Assembly (NCBI RefSeq): GCF_000961795.1
Contig: NZ_LADU01000106.1
Coordinates: 1 to 47,732, forward strand
DNA: 47,732 nt
Reading direction: 5' to 3'
From: Hyphomonas sp. BRH_c22
GTDB taxonomy: Bacteria; Pseudomonadota; Alphaproteobacteria; Caulobacterales; Hyphomonadaceae
Under the pieces are notes generated by a model. The model worked only from the letters and a program-made list of their open reading frames with translations, did not search any database and had not been told where the DNA came from. This document shows, in pieces, positions 27,172 through 36,697 of this stretch. Both the position numbers and the translations under genes were made by a program. Numbering within the stretch: the stretch's first letter is position 1; every line of letters starts with the position of its first letter.

Positions 27172-27375
27172 CTAACGCTTTTGCGAACTGTCTTCCTTGC
27201 CGCCGATCAGGACGAATCGCCGGTCGCAATACTTGCACTCGACAAAGTCTTCATCGCCCATTTCATACCAGACTTTCGGGTGGCCCAGGGCCCCGCCGCC
27301 GCCATTGCAGGAAACCTTGTGGCTATTGGACAATACGATTTCCGGCGGACTGAAGACATCACGGGATTTGTTCAT
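27172..27375 (-). CDS. Small zinc-finger (zf-CHCC) domain protein
   Basis: This 67-residue protein has one Cys in KVSCNGGGGALGHPKVW with a His nearby, followed by VECKYCDRRF. This gives the Cys-His-Cys-Cys arrangement of the zf-CHCC family, which includes the bacterial relatives of mitochondrial complex I subunit NDUFS6. ATG 27375 (MNKSRDVFS) is chosen over a TTG further upstream. Its role in alphaproteobacteria is not established, though a link to complex I or iron-sulfur biogenesis is possible. Confidence 0.85.
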   Translation of the reverse strand: MNKSRDVFSPPEIVLSNSHKVSCNGGGGALGHPKVWYEMGDEDFVECKYCDRRFVLIGGKEDSSQKR

Positions 27376-27493
27376 CGCTCGCGGCTTTCCATGGAGTTTA
27401 CGGCGCAAGTCCTTGTTAGCGCCGCTTCAGGGTCCTAACTAGTCCGCAGGGCCGCCCCGCGCAAGACAGGCCTGCAAGTGCAATGAGGCCTGT

Positions 27494-28453
27494 ATGACCA
27501 ATGCGACGACTGCTCCCGAATTCGCCATCGAAGTCGATCACCTCGAGAAAATCTACCACGCCTCCGGCAAGATGCCTGAAAAGCACGCCCTGAAGGATAT
27601 CAGCTTGCGCATTCCGCGCGGCTCGGTTTTTGGCCTGCTTGGCCCGAATGGCGCGGGAAAATCCACCTTCATCAATATTCTCGCCGGCCTTGTGAACAAG
27701 ACGTCAGGCACCGCCCGGATCTGGGGGCTCGACATTGACCAGCACCCGCGCCAGAGCCGCGCCGCCATTGGCGTTGTGAACCAGGAAATCGTTGCCGATC
27801 CCTTCTTCACGCCCATGGAGATGCTGGAACTCATGGCCGGCTTCTATGGCGTCCCGAAATCGGAACGGCGCAGCCTCGAAATCCTCACGGCGCTGGGCCT
27901 TGAAGACAAGAAGGACGCCTATGTCCGCCAGCTCTCAGGGGGCATGAAGCGGCGTCTGATGGTGGCCAAGGCGCTTGTGCACAATCCGCCCGTGCTGATT
28001 CTCGACGAACCGACGGCTGGCGTTGATGTGGAACTGCGCCGGTCACTCTGGACCTATGTGCGCGAATTGCATGACCGCGGCACCACGATCATCCTGACCA
28101 CGCACTATCTCGAGGAAGCTGAAGAACTCTGTGATTCCATTGCCATTGTGAACCATGGCGAGATCGTCGCGAGCGAGCCAACGCCGAAACTGCTTGCGCG
28201 CCTCGACTACAAGACGCTGGTCATTACGCCGAAGGAGCCGCTTAGCGCTGTTCCGGCCAGCCTGGCTGGCCTCGACGCCCGAATCCGCGATACGGGCGAA
28301 CTCGCCATCACCTTCCGCACCAGTGAAACCGGCATCGGCCGCCTTCTGGAACAGGTACGCGGTGCCGGAGTCAGCATCGGGGACCTCGTCACCGAAGCCC
28401 CCGATCTGGAAGATGTCTTCCTGTCGCTGACCAGCGAGCCGGAAGCCGCCTAG
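27494..28453 (+). CDS. ABC transporter ATP-binding protein, ABC-2 type
   Basis: This 319-residue ATPase has Walker A GPNGAGKST at 50-58, signature LSGGM at 147-151, Walker B VLILDEP at 167-173 and the switch His in ILTTHYLEEAEE. The C-terminal extension (about 240-319) is typical of drug or polysaccharide exporters of the DrrA/YadG type. No permease gene is next to it: the following gene codes for an unrelated DUF305 protein. It must therefore pair with a permease encoded elsewhere. Confidence 0.9.
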   Translation: MTNATTAPEFAIEVDHLEKIYHASGKMPEKHALKDISLRIPRGSVFGLLGPNGAGKSTFINILAGLVNKTSGTARIWGLDIDQHPRQSRAAIGVVNQEIVADPFFTPMEMLELMAGFYGVPKSERRSLEILTALGLEDKKDAYVRQLSGGMKRRLMVAKALVHNPPVLILDEPTAGVDVELRRSLWTYVRELHDRGTTIILTTHYLEEAEELCDSIAIVNHGEIVASEPTPKLLARLDYKTLVITPKEPLSAVPASLAGLDARIRDTGELAITFRTSETGIGRLLEQVRGAGVSIGDLVTEAPDLEDVFLSLTSEPEAA

Positions 28454-28516
28454 TCGTTTCTTGCGGAACACCCTCCGTCCCTTGCCGTTGGTTCACAAGC
28501 AACCAAGGAGAAGAGG

Positions 28517-29005
28517 ATGGAGGACCACACCTCACACTACTGGAAGTTCGCGGCGATGATCGCGACCTCCACGATTGTCATGTTCGGACTGATGTACTTG
28601 AACACCTATGCGCTGGACCATGTCTGGTTCAGTGAGACACGGCTCTACATGGCCTTCGTCATGGGCGCGTCTATGGCCGTGGTCATGCTCGGTTTCATGC
28701 TGAACATGTACCGCAACATAAAGATCAATGTCGCGATATTTGCTGGCAGTTTTGCAGTCTTCGCCGCATCGCTATGGCTGGTACGCAGTCAGGCAACCGT
28801 GGACGATACGGCATGGATGAAGGCAATGATCCCTCACCATTCGATCGCCATCCTGACCAGCGAACGCGCCAACATCCGTGACCCGCGCGTCCGCGATCTG
28901 GCCGATCGCATCGTCGAGGCCCAGCGGGCGGAAATTTCCGAAATGGAAGCCCTGATCGCCGACATCAAGGCTGACGGCATCCAGGACCAGCGCAACCCGG
29001 ACTAG
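28517..29005 (+). CDS. DUF305 domain membrane protein
   Basis: This 162-residue protein has three membrane segments (about 10-29, 42-61 and 68-86) and a C-terminal helical DUF305 region beginning at the conserved MIPHHSIAI motif and ending EISEMEALIADIK. Members are often found near metal or copper resistance genes and may bind metal through the HH pair, but the function is not proven. AAGGAGAAGAGG precedes the ATG. It is convergent with trxA. Confidence 0.82.
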   Translation: MEDHTSHYWKFAAMIATSTIVMFGLMYLNTYALDHVWFSETRLYMAFVMGASMAVVMLGFMLNMYRNIKINVAIFAGSFAVFAASLWLVRSQATVDDTAWMKAMIPHHSIAILTSERANIRDPRVRDLADRIVEAQRAEISEMEALIADIKADGIQDQRNPD

Positions 29006-29029
29006 GTGATGCGGGCGCGCCTGCGCCGC

Positions 29030-29350
29030 CTAGATACTCTGCTTGATCCAGTCGGTGATGGCCTGCTTGCTCATCGCGCCGAGATGCGTGGCGGCAACTT
29101 TGCCATCCTTGAACACCATCAGGGTCGGCATGCCGCGAACGCCATACTTGGAAGCGACCATCGGGTTCTCGTCGACATTGATCTTGGCGACCTTCACCTT
29201 GCCGGCCATGTCTTCCGAAACGGCTTCAAGATGGGGCGACATCTGCTTGCACGGACCGCACCATTCGGCCCAGAAATCCACGACAACGGGCACATCAGAC
29301 GTGGCGATCACATTGTCGAATTCATCGTCGGTTACGTTCACTGCAGCCAT
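29030..29350 (-). CDS. trxA: Thioredoxin
   Basis: This 106-residue cytoplasmic disulfide reductase has the WCGPC active site (Cys 31, Cys 34), the DFWAEW strand before it and the cis-proline in GMPTLMVF. ATG 29350 gives the standard N-terminus; a longer open frame upstream runs into the end of addA. It is the last gene of the tsaE-amgK-murU-addB-addA-trxA group. Confidence 0.96.
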   Translation of the reverse strand: MAAVNVTDDEFDNVIATSDVPVVVDFWAEWCGPCKQMSPHLEAVSEDMAGKVKVAKINVDENPMVASKYGVRGMPTLMVFKDGKVAATHLGAMSKQAITDWIKQSI

Positions 29351-29405
29351 GACGGGCTCCTCTATCTTGCTTCGCTGGATGATACATAGGTGTTCAGCGG
29401 GGAAG

Positions 29406-32400
29406 TCAAACCTCGCTCTGCGCACGCTTTAGAGAGGCTAACAGGTTCGCTTCGGGCAGGACCATCAGTTTCGGGCCGTCCGTCCAGCAGAGCGCCGCCA
29501 CCACGTCCCGCCCCCGATATGCCTGCCGAAGCACGGCCCAATAGGCAGCCATCTGCGCCAAATAGGTGTCTGCAACCCCTGAAACCGTCTCCGGCGCGGG
29601 CTGGTCCGTCTTGAAGTCGATCACGAGCACCCGCTCAGGCGTCACTACCAGCCGGTCAACACGGCCATTGATCACCACGTCCGGCGGCAATTCCTCTGAG
29701 GTGCCAATTACGGCCGCTTCCGCCCGCCCGCCCGGGACGAACACATCCGCCATGGCGGGGTCTGCCAGCACACCCATGGCCGCCGCCAGCATCTCGGCCC
29801 GCCGGGCATCGTCCAGTTCGGCATCCCGCTCCAGGAAGGTCCGGCCCGCTGTCTCCCGCATCGCCTCTGGCAGTTCCGGCAGGTATTGCAGCAGCGAGTG
29901 GATCAGCCGCCCGCGCTTCATCTGTGCCTCGCGACGCACACCAAACGGCGCCAGCACGGGCGTCTGGCGCGACAAGAGGCTGGTTGGCGCGCTCAGGCGG
30001 CGGGCGGGTGTATCGACCGGCGGCGGGCGCAGCGCCCAGTCCGGCACCTGGCCTTCCTTGCCGCTTCCGGCCCCCTTGACCCCCATCGCAGGTCCCGGCA
30101 CCCCATGCCGCCGCACCTCGTCCGCTCCGCCGGGCACAAACGCATCCATCGCGTCCGCGCACAGCGCGTACCAGGATTTCTTATTGAAGCCTTCCTTGCC
30201 GCCACCATGCCAGTTGCCCGCAATGATCAGCCGGTCCTGCGCCCGGGTCAGCGCCACATAGAGCAGCCGCCGGTGTTCCTCTTCCACCTTGGCATCCGCA
30301 ATCGCGCGCTGCGCCGACAATTCCGGGGTGTCAGTGTCCTTGCGCGGCGACCAGACGGGCACTCCGGCCAGATCAAACATGCGGGCAGAACCGCCCCGCG
30401 GCCCCGCCGTCGTGTCCGGCAGGACCACGACCGGCGCCTGCAGCCCCTTCGCCCCATGCACCGTCATTACCCGTACCTCGCGCTCCGGCGCGGCGAGATC
30501 GCGCTTGATCTCCGTGTTATGCGCTTCCATGGCGGCGAGAAAGCCCTGCAGCGACGCGGGCTCGGCTGAGTCATGCTGCAAGGCGCGTGACATCAGCGCC
30601 TCGACCGGGTCGCGCGCCGGCGTGCCCAGCCGCGCATTGATCTTCTCCCACCCTGTCTGGCCGTCCTGTCCGGCCTGATCCATCACCGAGGACAGGAATT
30701 CGTATGGCGCCAGATCCGTCCGCTCCAGCAGGCTGCGCAGGAAGCCCGCCGCCGCCTGCACATCCGGGTCCGCGCTCTCCTGCACACGGGCCCAGAGCGA
30801 GACACCCTTTTCGCGCTCACCGGCCAGGGGATAGAGATACCGGTCATCATCCACCAGCCCCAGGAACGGCCCGCGCAGGATTTCCGCCAGCGTCAAGTCC
30901 GCTTCCGGCAGGACGACGAACCGCAACAGGTTCAGGCAGTCCTGCACGCCGATATGATCGAGCAGTTTCAACCGGTCCGCGCCCGCAACCGGCAAGCCGG
31001 CTGATTTCAATGCCCCGATCATCGCATCGAACAGGCCGCCCGTCCGGCCGCGCACGAGCACCAGCACGTCCTGCGGCTGCATCGGCCTGCGCACCCATGA
31101 CCGGTCTGGCTGTTCGGCCCAGATCGTTTCTCCGCTGTCGATCATCACCCTGATCCGGGCCGCAAGCCGCTTGGCCAGCTTCGCCTTTGGCGACGAGGAC
31201 CGCATCGCATTGACCGGCCGGTCCCAGGCGTCGGCCGGTTCGTCTTCAGCCATAGGTTCGATCGGCCACAATTCAACACAGCCCGACTGGCTGGCCCGCC
31301 GCGCCGTGTGGTTCACCACATCAGCCGTCAGCGGCGCCGTCGATGCATGCGGCACATCTATCGGCGGCGCGCCATTCCAGACCCGATCGACAAACTCGAG
31401 CACCTGCGGCGCCGAGCGGAACGACATGTCCATGGACCCGTGCACCATGTCCGCCGCGCGCTGGCCGAACTCGGCCTGCTTGTCGCGGAATTTGGACGGG
31501 TCGGCGCCCTGGAAGGAATAGATCGACTGCTTCTCGTCTCCCACCACGAACAGGGTTCGCGGGTCCTGCTGGCGTTCGGCGCCCAGCCCGGAAAAGAATT
31601 CGTCCGTGAGGGCCGTGATCAGCTCCCATTGCGGCGGGCTCGTATCCTGCGCCTCGTCAAGCAGCACGTGGCTGAGGCCGCCATCCAGCTTGAACAGCAC
31701 CCAGTCAGACATGCCGTCCTGCGTCAGCAGGATCCGCGTCTTGTGGATCAGGTCGTCAAAGTCCAGCGCCGCGCGCGCCGCCTTCTCCCGTTGGTAGGCC
31801 TGCAAGGCCGGCACGCCCACCCGCAACAGCGCCGACGTCCGCTCGAACGCGCGGGCACGGGTCAATTGCTCATCGATTGCAAAAACCCGTTCGACTTCTG
31901 AACCCACAATGCTCCCTGTCGAGTACAGATCAACCACGTTTTGATCTTTACCCGCTTCGGCGTTGTAGAGCTTAGCATATGGCGCCTTCGCACCGAAAAA
32001 TGCACCGCGATATGCGTTCCATTTTTCTTGCGGATCGGATGAGGCCAACATTCGCTCGATTGCGCTAGCCGTTCTGACATCGTCTCGCTTATTTCCTGCC
32101 CGCAGCGAGATGAACGCTTCTCGAACTTGGGTCACCGGCAGCCCTTCGCCCATGGCCAGGTCCAGCAACTCGCGCGCGCTGGCCTCCGGCGCATTCAGGC
32201 CATAGCGCAGAGCAAAGTCCATCGCATCGAAATCAAACGCATGAACTTCGGCAAAATCCAGCACCGCATTCGCTGACCAGCGCAGCATGTCCAGTCCCGC
32301 CATCGCGCCGTCATGACCGCCTTCCAGCGCCAGCAGGTCCAACAGGTCCGGTGACGCCGCCTGCGCGCGCAGCACAGCATCTGCCCGCGCCGCCTGCCAC

Positions 32401-32930
32401 AGCACCGACGCCTCATCCTCCTCGATCTCGCTAAAACCCGGCAGCACGCCAGCTTCCTGCGGGAACCGCCTCAGGATGCGCGAGCAGAAGGCGTGGATCG
32501 TTTCGATACGCAGGCCGCCGGGCGATTCCAGCGCGCGGGCAAACAGGGCACGCGCGGCCTTCAGGTCGTCCGGCGTGTAGGCTGCCTCATCCCGCCCTTC
32601 CAGCCTGGCGAGTTCCGAGCGCAGCTTCGGGTCTTCCATCACCGACCAGCGGCCCAGCGTCTTGAACAGGCGCGTCAGCATCTCGCTGGCCGCAGCCTTT
32701 GTATAAGTAATGCAAAGGATGGAGTCCGGCTCGGCACCCTTGCGGCCATCATCCCGGCGCAGCAGCAAGCGCGCCACCCGGTCGATCAGGACCTTGGTCT
32801 TGCCGCTACCCGCATTGGCGGACACGAAGGCGGGCACGGCCGGATTGGCCACCGCCGCCTGCACACCAATCGCGGCGAGAAAGGCCTCGGCCACATCGCT
32901 TTCAAAGACGGGGGCGTTCGGATCAGCCAT
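29406..32930 (-). CDS. addA: Double-strand break repair helicase-nuclease AddA
   Basis: This 1174-residue subunit of AddAB unwinds and resects DNA ends for RecA-dependent repair, the counterpart of RecBCD. It has a UvrD-like helicase with Walker A SANAGSGKT at 37-45, the DEAQD box (VLLDEAQDTSPPQW), the VMTVHGAKGLQAPVV motif, and a C-terminal nuclease domain with LVIDFKTDQP near the end. Start ATG 32930 (MADPNAPVFE) overlaps the addB stop by 8 bases; a longer reading frame begins upstream inside addB. Confidence 0.95.
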   Translation of the reverse strand: MADPNAPVFESDVAEAFLAAIGVQAAVANPAVPAFVSANAGSGKTKVLIDRVARLLLRRDDGRKGAEPDSILCITYTKAAASEMLTRLFKTLGRWSVMEDPKLRSELARLEGRDEAAYTPDDLKAARALFARALESPGGLRIETIHAFCSRILRRFPQEAGVLPGFSEIEEDEASVLWQAARADAVLRAQAASPDLLDLLALEGGHDGAMAGLDMLRWSANAVLDFAEVHAFDFDAMDFALRYGLNAPEASARELLDLAMGEGLPVTQVREAFISLRAGNKRDDVRTASAIERMLASSDPQEKWNAYRGAFFGAKAPYAKLYNAEAGKDQNVVDLYSTGSIVGSEVERVFAIDEQLTRARAFERTSALLRVGVPALQAYQREKAARAALDFDDLIHKTRILLTQDGMSDWVLFKLDGGLSHVLLDEAQDTSPPQWELITALTDEFFSGLGAERQQDPRTLFVVGDEKQSIYSFQGADPSKFRDKQAEFGQRAADMVHGSMDMSFRSAPQVLEFVDRVWNGAPPIDVPHASTAPLTADVVNHTARRASQSGCVELWPIEPMAEDEPADAWDRPVNAMRSSSPKAKLAKRLAARIRVMIDSGETIWAEQPDRSWVRRPMQPQDVLVLVRGRTGGLFDAMIGALKSAGLPVAGADRLKLLDHIGVQDCLNLLRFVVLPEADLTLAEILRGPFLGLVDDDRYLYPLAGEREKGVSLWARVQESADPDVQAAAGFLRSLLERTDLAPYEFLSSVMDQAGQDGQTGWEKINARLGTPARDPVEALMSRALQHDSAEPASLQGFLAAMEAHNTEIKRDLAAPEREVRVMTVHGAKGLQAPVVVLPDTTAGPRGGSARMFDLAGVPVWSPRKDTDTPELSAQRAIADAKVEEEHRRLLYVALTRAQDRLIIAGNWHGGGKEGFNKKSWYALCADAMDAFVPGGADEVRRHGVPGPAMGVKGAGSGKEGQVPDWALRPPPVDTPARRLSAPTSLLSRQTPVLAPFGVRREAQMKRGRLIHSLLQYLPELPEAMRETAGRTFLERDAELDDARRAEMLAAAMGVLADPAMADVFVPGGRAEAAVIGTSEELPPDVVINGRVDRLVVTPERVLVIDFKTDQPAPETVSGVADTYLAQMAAYWAVLRQAYRGRDVVAALCWTDGPKLMVLPEANLLASLKRAQSEV

Positions 32931-35900
32931 TGTCGCCGTCTCCGTCCTCGGTATCGCCCGCCCATTCAGCCCGCCGCGCCAGGCGATTGAAGCCATTGTC
33001 ATATTTCACGAACTTCACCCGCGGCGCCGACAGGAACCTTGTATCCGGCTGGCGGTAATTCGCGATCAGGCGCTTGAGGCCCTCTTCCGCCTTGTCTGCG
33101 AGTTCGTCCGGCGTCGCCGTCAGCGCGTTCGACATGCCCACAAGCCGCGCATCGGGCTTTGCCTTGAACGCCACATATTCCAGCGCCGCAACCCTTGCCG
33201 CCGGGGTGCCGTCATAGGCGCCCGACCGCGCAATCAGCGCCTGCAGCGGCATTTGCTGGCTCAGTTCCGTCGCAATCTCCTTGTCCGAGGGCGGATTACC
33301 CGTCTTGAAGTCGATGATCACCAGATCGCCATTGGCCCTACGCTCGATCCTGTCGGCATTGGCCGAAAGCGTGAAGGGATAGCCTGCAATGTCGAATTTC
33401 AGGCGGCCATTCACTTCCAGCTTCGGCTTGCTTCCGTCCGTGTCGCGTCCGGCGCGCCATGCCAGGTACCAGTCGGCCGTGCGCTGCCACACAGCCCGCC
33501 GCGCCGCCCAGTCTTCTTCCGGTTCGCCCACCTGCGAGAGTTCGTCCGCCAGCAATGCCATCAGGTGTTCAGCCGTCTTCGGCGCGCCGTCTTCCTCCAG
33601 CAATTCCAGCGCATGGTGAATGGCCGTGCCGCGCGGCGCGGGCCCAAGGGGCGCATTCATCGGATCCAGCGGCGACAGGCCCAGCACATTCTCGGCCCAC
33701 ATCGCATAGGGGTCACGCTGTAACAGGTCGATCCGCGTGACAGACAGTTTCTTCGGCCAGCCCTCCGGGTGCCGGGTCGGCCGGGGTTCTGCAGAATAAT
33801 CTCCGGGCAGCGTGTTCGTGCCGCGCGCCTGCATCGCAGCCACCCAATCCAGCGGATGGCCATTGTCAGGCGCCAGCGCACCGGCTGCCTTCTCGTCCAG
33901 CGCACCTTCCGCCAGCGTCTTCAGGCGCCACACCCAGCGCGACGCCACAGCAGGCGCATCATCGCGCCGTGCCGCGTGCAGCATCACCACGCGGGACGCG
34001 CAGGCGAGCTGAGCAAAATCATGCGCCGACAGGCCGAGCCGGTCTTCCGGGTCGTTCAGGCCAAGCTCTGCCCGGAACCGGCGCGGCAGGAACGCATCCG
34101 GCGACGGGCGGTGCGGCCAGACATCCTCGTTCAGCCCGGCAAGGATCACCCGCCCGGCCGATTGCAGGCGCGCCTCCAGCGGCCCCCATATGGCAAGGCG
34201 CGGATGCTCCACCAGTCCGGCACTTACCGTCATCTGCGCGCTTTGCGTATGGATCAGGTCGACCAGCGCATGCGGCGTGATCGGGCCAAGCTGATCCGAT
34301 ATTTCGCGGATACTGACAAACAGCTCAGCGGCCTTCCGGCCATCCTCACCCGCCCATGGCAGCGGCGCTTCGCCGATCCGTCCGGCCAGCGCCGCAATCT
34401 GCTCGGCTGACTTCGCGCCGTCCACGTCTGCGCGGCCCGACAGGTCGGCTTCGGTCTCGGCAAACACGGCAATAAGCCTGTCGACCAGTGCGATGGCCTC
34501 GTCCTGGTCAGGACGCCTGAAGCGCGCATAGGGCTCGATCATGTGGCGCGTATCGATACTGTCCCGCAACCCGGCAAGATCGCGCCACCGCCGCGGCCCT
34601 CTCAGGAAATGCCGCTCCAGCGTCGCCAGTCCCTCGCGGTCCGTCACGAAACCATGCTTCATCGCCGCCGTCAGCGCGACAGGCTCGGACGGGTCCAGCG
34701 CCCATGTGGCGCATAGGCCAATCAGGCTGCCGGCCGGTGTTCGCCCCAATGGCACGCCCGCCGAAGGCGGCACATCCACGCCCCAGCGTTTCAGCAAGGC
34801 CGACACGCGCCGCGCCAGCCCGGCATCCGGCGTCACAAGCGCCGCCGTCTCCTTGGGTGTCTCAAGCGTCTCGCGCATCAGCAAGGCCGCAGCTTCTGCC
34901 TCGGCCGCCTCGTCTGGTGCCTCGATCACGGTCAGCCCGTCCAGCGCGTCCTGCGCAAAGCTTTCCACGGTTGACCCGACAGCCCGGGCGAGCGTCTTCA
35001 GCGTGGCGCGCCAGTCTGCCGTCGCATCAGCCGGGGCAAGCGCCTCATGGATCATCCGGCGGCGCGCCGCGTCAGACGCGCGCTGGGGAATGCCGGGCCA
35101 GATGCCGACATCGCCGGGCAGGACATGCAAATGGTCCAGCGCATCAATCAGCGCGTTCTGCGGATGGCTGACAGATAGCCGGATGGCGTCCCACGCTTCG
35201 CCATCGGCATCAGTATCGAGGCCGGGCAGCACGATCAGGCCGTTCGGCAAGTCCAGGGCCGCCTTCATCAGCACACGGCCCGCAGGCGTCGCGCCCGTCG
35301 ACCCGGCAATCACCACCGGTGCGGCCGGTGGCCTCGATGCCCAGTCGGCTGCGAGGGCCTTGGCCGCCGCCAGCCGCCGGGCAAACGGGTCCATCGCATT
35401 GTTCGCCGCCAGCCATTCAGGCCAGGCCTCGGTGATGATCTCCAGGAACTTCACCGAGCCGTGCCAGTGCGCCGCCAGGTCAGTCTGTTTGACCAGCCCA
35501 TCCAGCTTCGACCAGTCGACCGCCTCGCTCAGCGCGGCCTGATCCAGTAGACGCGCCAGTTCCCGCGCCGCCGCAATCGTCGAGGCGGGCGGCAGGTCTA
35601 TCTCGTACTGTGCCGCATAATATCCCCGCACAAGGCTCGCCAGCGCCCCCAGACGCCGCGCCGCCGACATGGCGGCCGGCAGCCCGGCCAGCGCCGTTTC
35701 GGCATTTGGTGGCGCTTCCTCGCTTTCAAGGTCGCCCAGCGTGCGAATGTCCGGCGGGAGGATCGTCTTGCCGCCGGCCGCGTCGTACAGGGCCAGCGTC
35801 AGCGCCCGCGCCGACCGGCTGTTCGGAACATAGATGATCGCCTCGCTCAGCGCGTCGGGCTGGTCACTGAGGCCCGTCTCCAGCGCCAGCGTGTTGGCCA

Positions 35901-35982
35901 GCATCCGCAGGAAATCCGCCCCCGGAGGGATTGACCAGACTTTCGGGCGCCCGGCACCGAAGACCTGCGCCTTATGCGCCAT
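32923..35982 (-). CDS. addB: Double-strand break repair protein AddB
   Basis: This 1019-residue AddA partner has an inactivated helicase-like fold in its N-terminal two thirds and a C-terminal PD-(D/E)XK nuclease domain with LVIIDFKTGNPPS. It contributes one of the two nuclease activities and recognition of the recombination hotspot (Chi-like) sequence. The alphaproteobacterial type lacks the iron-sulfur cysteines of the Bacillus protein, as far as can be seen. ATG 35982 (MAHKAQVFGAG) is chosen as the start; it overlaps the murU end by 11 bases. Confidence 0.94.
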   Translation of the reverse strand: MAHKAQVFGAGRPKVWSIPPGADFLRMLANTLALETGLSDQPDALSEAIIYVPNSRSARALTLALYDAAGGKTILPPDIRTLGDLESEEAPPNAETALAGLPAAMSAARRLGALASLVRGYYAAQYEIDLPPASTIAAARELARLLDQAALSEAVDWSKLDGLVKQTDLAAHWHGSVKFLEIITEAWPEWLAANNAMDPFARRLAAAKALAADWASRPPAAPVVIAGSTGATPAGRVLMKAALDLPNGLIVLPGLDTDADGEAWDAIRLSVSHPQNALIDALDHLHVLPGDVGIWPGIPQRASDAARRRMIHEALAPADATADWRATLKTLARAVGSTVESFAQDALDGLTVIEAPDEAAEAEAAALLMRETLETPKETAALVTPDAGLARRVSALLKRWGVDVPPSAGVPLGRTPAGSLIGLCATWALDPSEPVALTAAMKHGFVTDREGLATLERHFLRGPRRWRDLAGLRDSIDTRHMIEPYARFRRPDQDEAIALVDRLIAVFAETEADLSGRADVDGAKSAEQIAALAGRIGEAPLPWAGEDGRKAAELFVSIREISDQLGPITPHALVDLIHTQSAQMTVSAGLVEHPRLAIWGPLEARLQSAGRVILAGLNEDVWPHRPSPDAFLPRRFRAELGLNDPEDRLGLSAHDFAQLACASRVVMLHAARRDDAPAVASRWVWRLKTLAEGALDEKAAGALAPDNGHPLDWVAAMQARGTNTLPGDYSAEPRPTRHPEGWPKKLSVTRIDLLQRDPYAMWAENVLGLSPLDPMNAPLGPAPRGTAIHHALELLEEDGAPKTAEHLMALLADELSQVGEPEEDWAARRAVWQRTADWYLAWRAGRDTDGSKPKLEVNGRLKFDIAGYPFTLSANADRIERRANGDLVIIDFKTGNPPSDKEIATELSQQMPLQALIARSGAYDGTPAARVAALEYVAFKAKPDARLVGMSNALTATPDELADKAEEGLKRLIANYRQPDTRFLSAPRVKFVKYDNGFNRLARRAEWAGDTEDGDGDNG

Positions 35983-36697
35983 GGCAGCGCAGCCACATTT
36001 CAGCATCCTTGAGCGCGCCCGGATCGCCCACATGCAGCCAGAACCGATCCAGCGGCCACCCCATCAGCCGCCGTTCGGCAATCAGCCGGTCCCACACCCG
36101 CAGCGCAGAGAAACGCTCCATGGGCTCGGCATCATACAATTGCGGCCGGATGATCCGCGCGCCCGCATAGGCCCAAGGGGCAGACTTCGCGTCGCCCCGT
36201 CGCACCATGCGGTGGTCATCGCCTAGGAAGAAATCCCCCGCTCCGTCAAAACCGAGGCATCGCCCCGTATCGGCCACCATCAACAGCGCGTCGGCGTGGT
36301 CAGGATCAAACGCCTCGGCCAGCGCCACCAGCGGTTCACCGGATTCCGGCGCCCAGAACGCATCGGTATTGATTACAAAGATAGGGTCGTCACCCAGCAG
36401 CGGCCGCGCCTTGGCGAGCGCGCCGCCCGTCTCCAGCACTTCACCGCGCTCGTTCGAAATCACGATCTCAAGATCGCTCCGCGCCGCAAGATGCGCTTCC
36501 ACCTGCTCGGCCAGGTAGTGAACGTTGACGATAACCCGCTTCACGCCCGCCGCCGCCAGCGGGTCCAGCATGCGGTCCATCAGGCGCTTTCCCGCCACAT
36601 CGATCAGCGGCTTTGGCGTGTCATTGGTCAGCGGCCGCATCCGCGTGCCAAGGCCAGCCGCCAGCACCATCGCTGTATGGGGAACAGGAACGCTCAT
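35972..36697 (-). CDS. murU: Nucleotidyltransferase, MurNAc-1-phosphate uridylyltransferase type
   Basis: This 241-residue enzyme has the nucleotide-binding signature MVLAAGLGTRMRPLT at about 10-24 and the usual DTPKPLIDVAGK lysine site. In the MurU pathway it joins UTP to MurNAc-1-phosphate, returning recycled cell-wall sugar to UDP-MurNAc and bypassing the fosfomycin-sensitive MurA step. The preceding kinase gene (AmgK type), overlapping by 4 bases (ATGA), strongly supports this assignment over a general sugar-nucleotide pyrophosphorylase. Confidence 0.88.
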   Translation of the reverse strand: MSVPVPHTAMVLAAGLGTRMRPLTNDTPKPLIDVAGKRLMDRMLDPLAAAGVKRVIVNVHYLAEQVEAHLAARSDLEIVISNERGEVLETGGALAKARPLLGDDPIFVINTDAFWAPESGEPLVALAEAFDPDHADALLMVADTGRCLGFDGAGDFFLGDDHRMVRRGDAKSAPWAYAGARIIRPQLYDAEPMERFSALRVWDRLIAERRLMGWPLDRFWLHVGDPGALKDAEMWLRCHGA

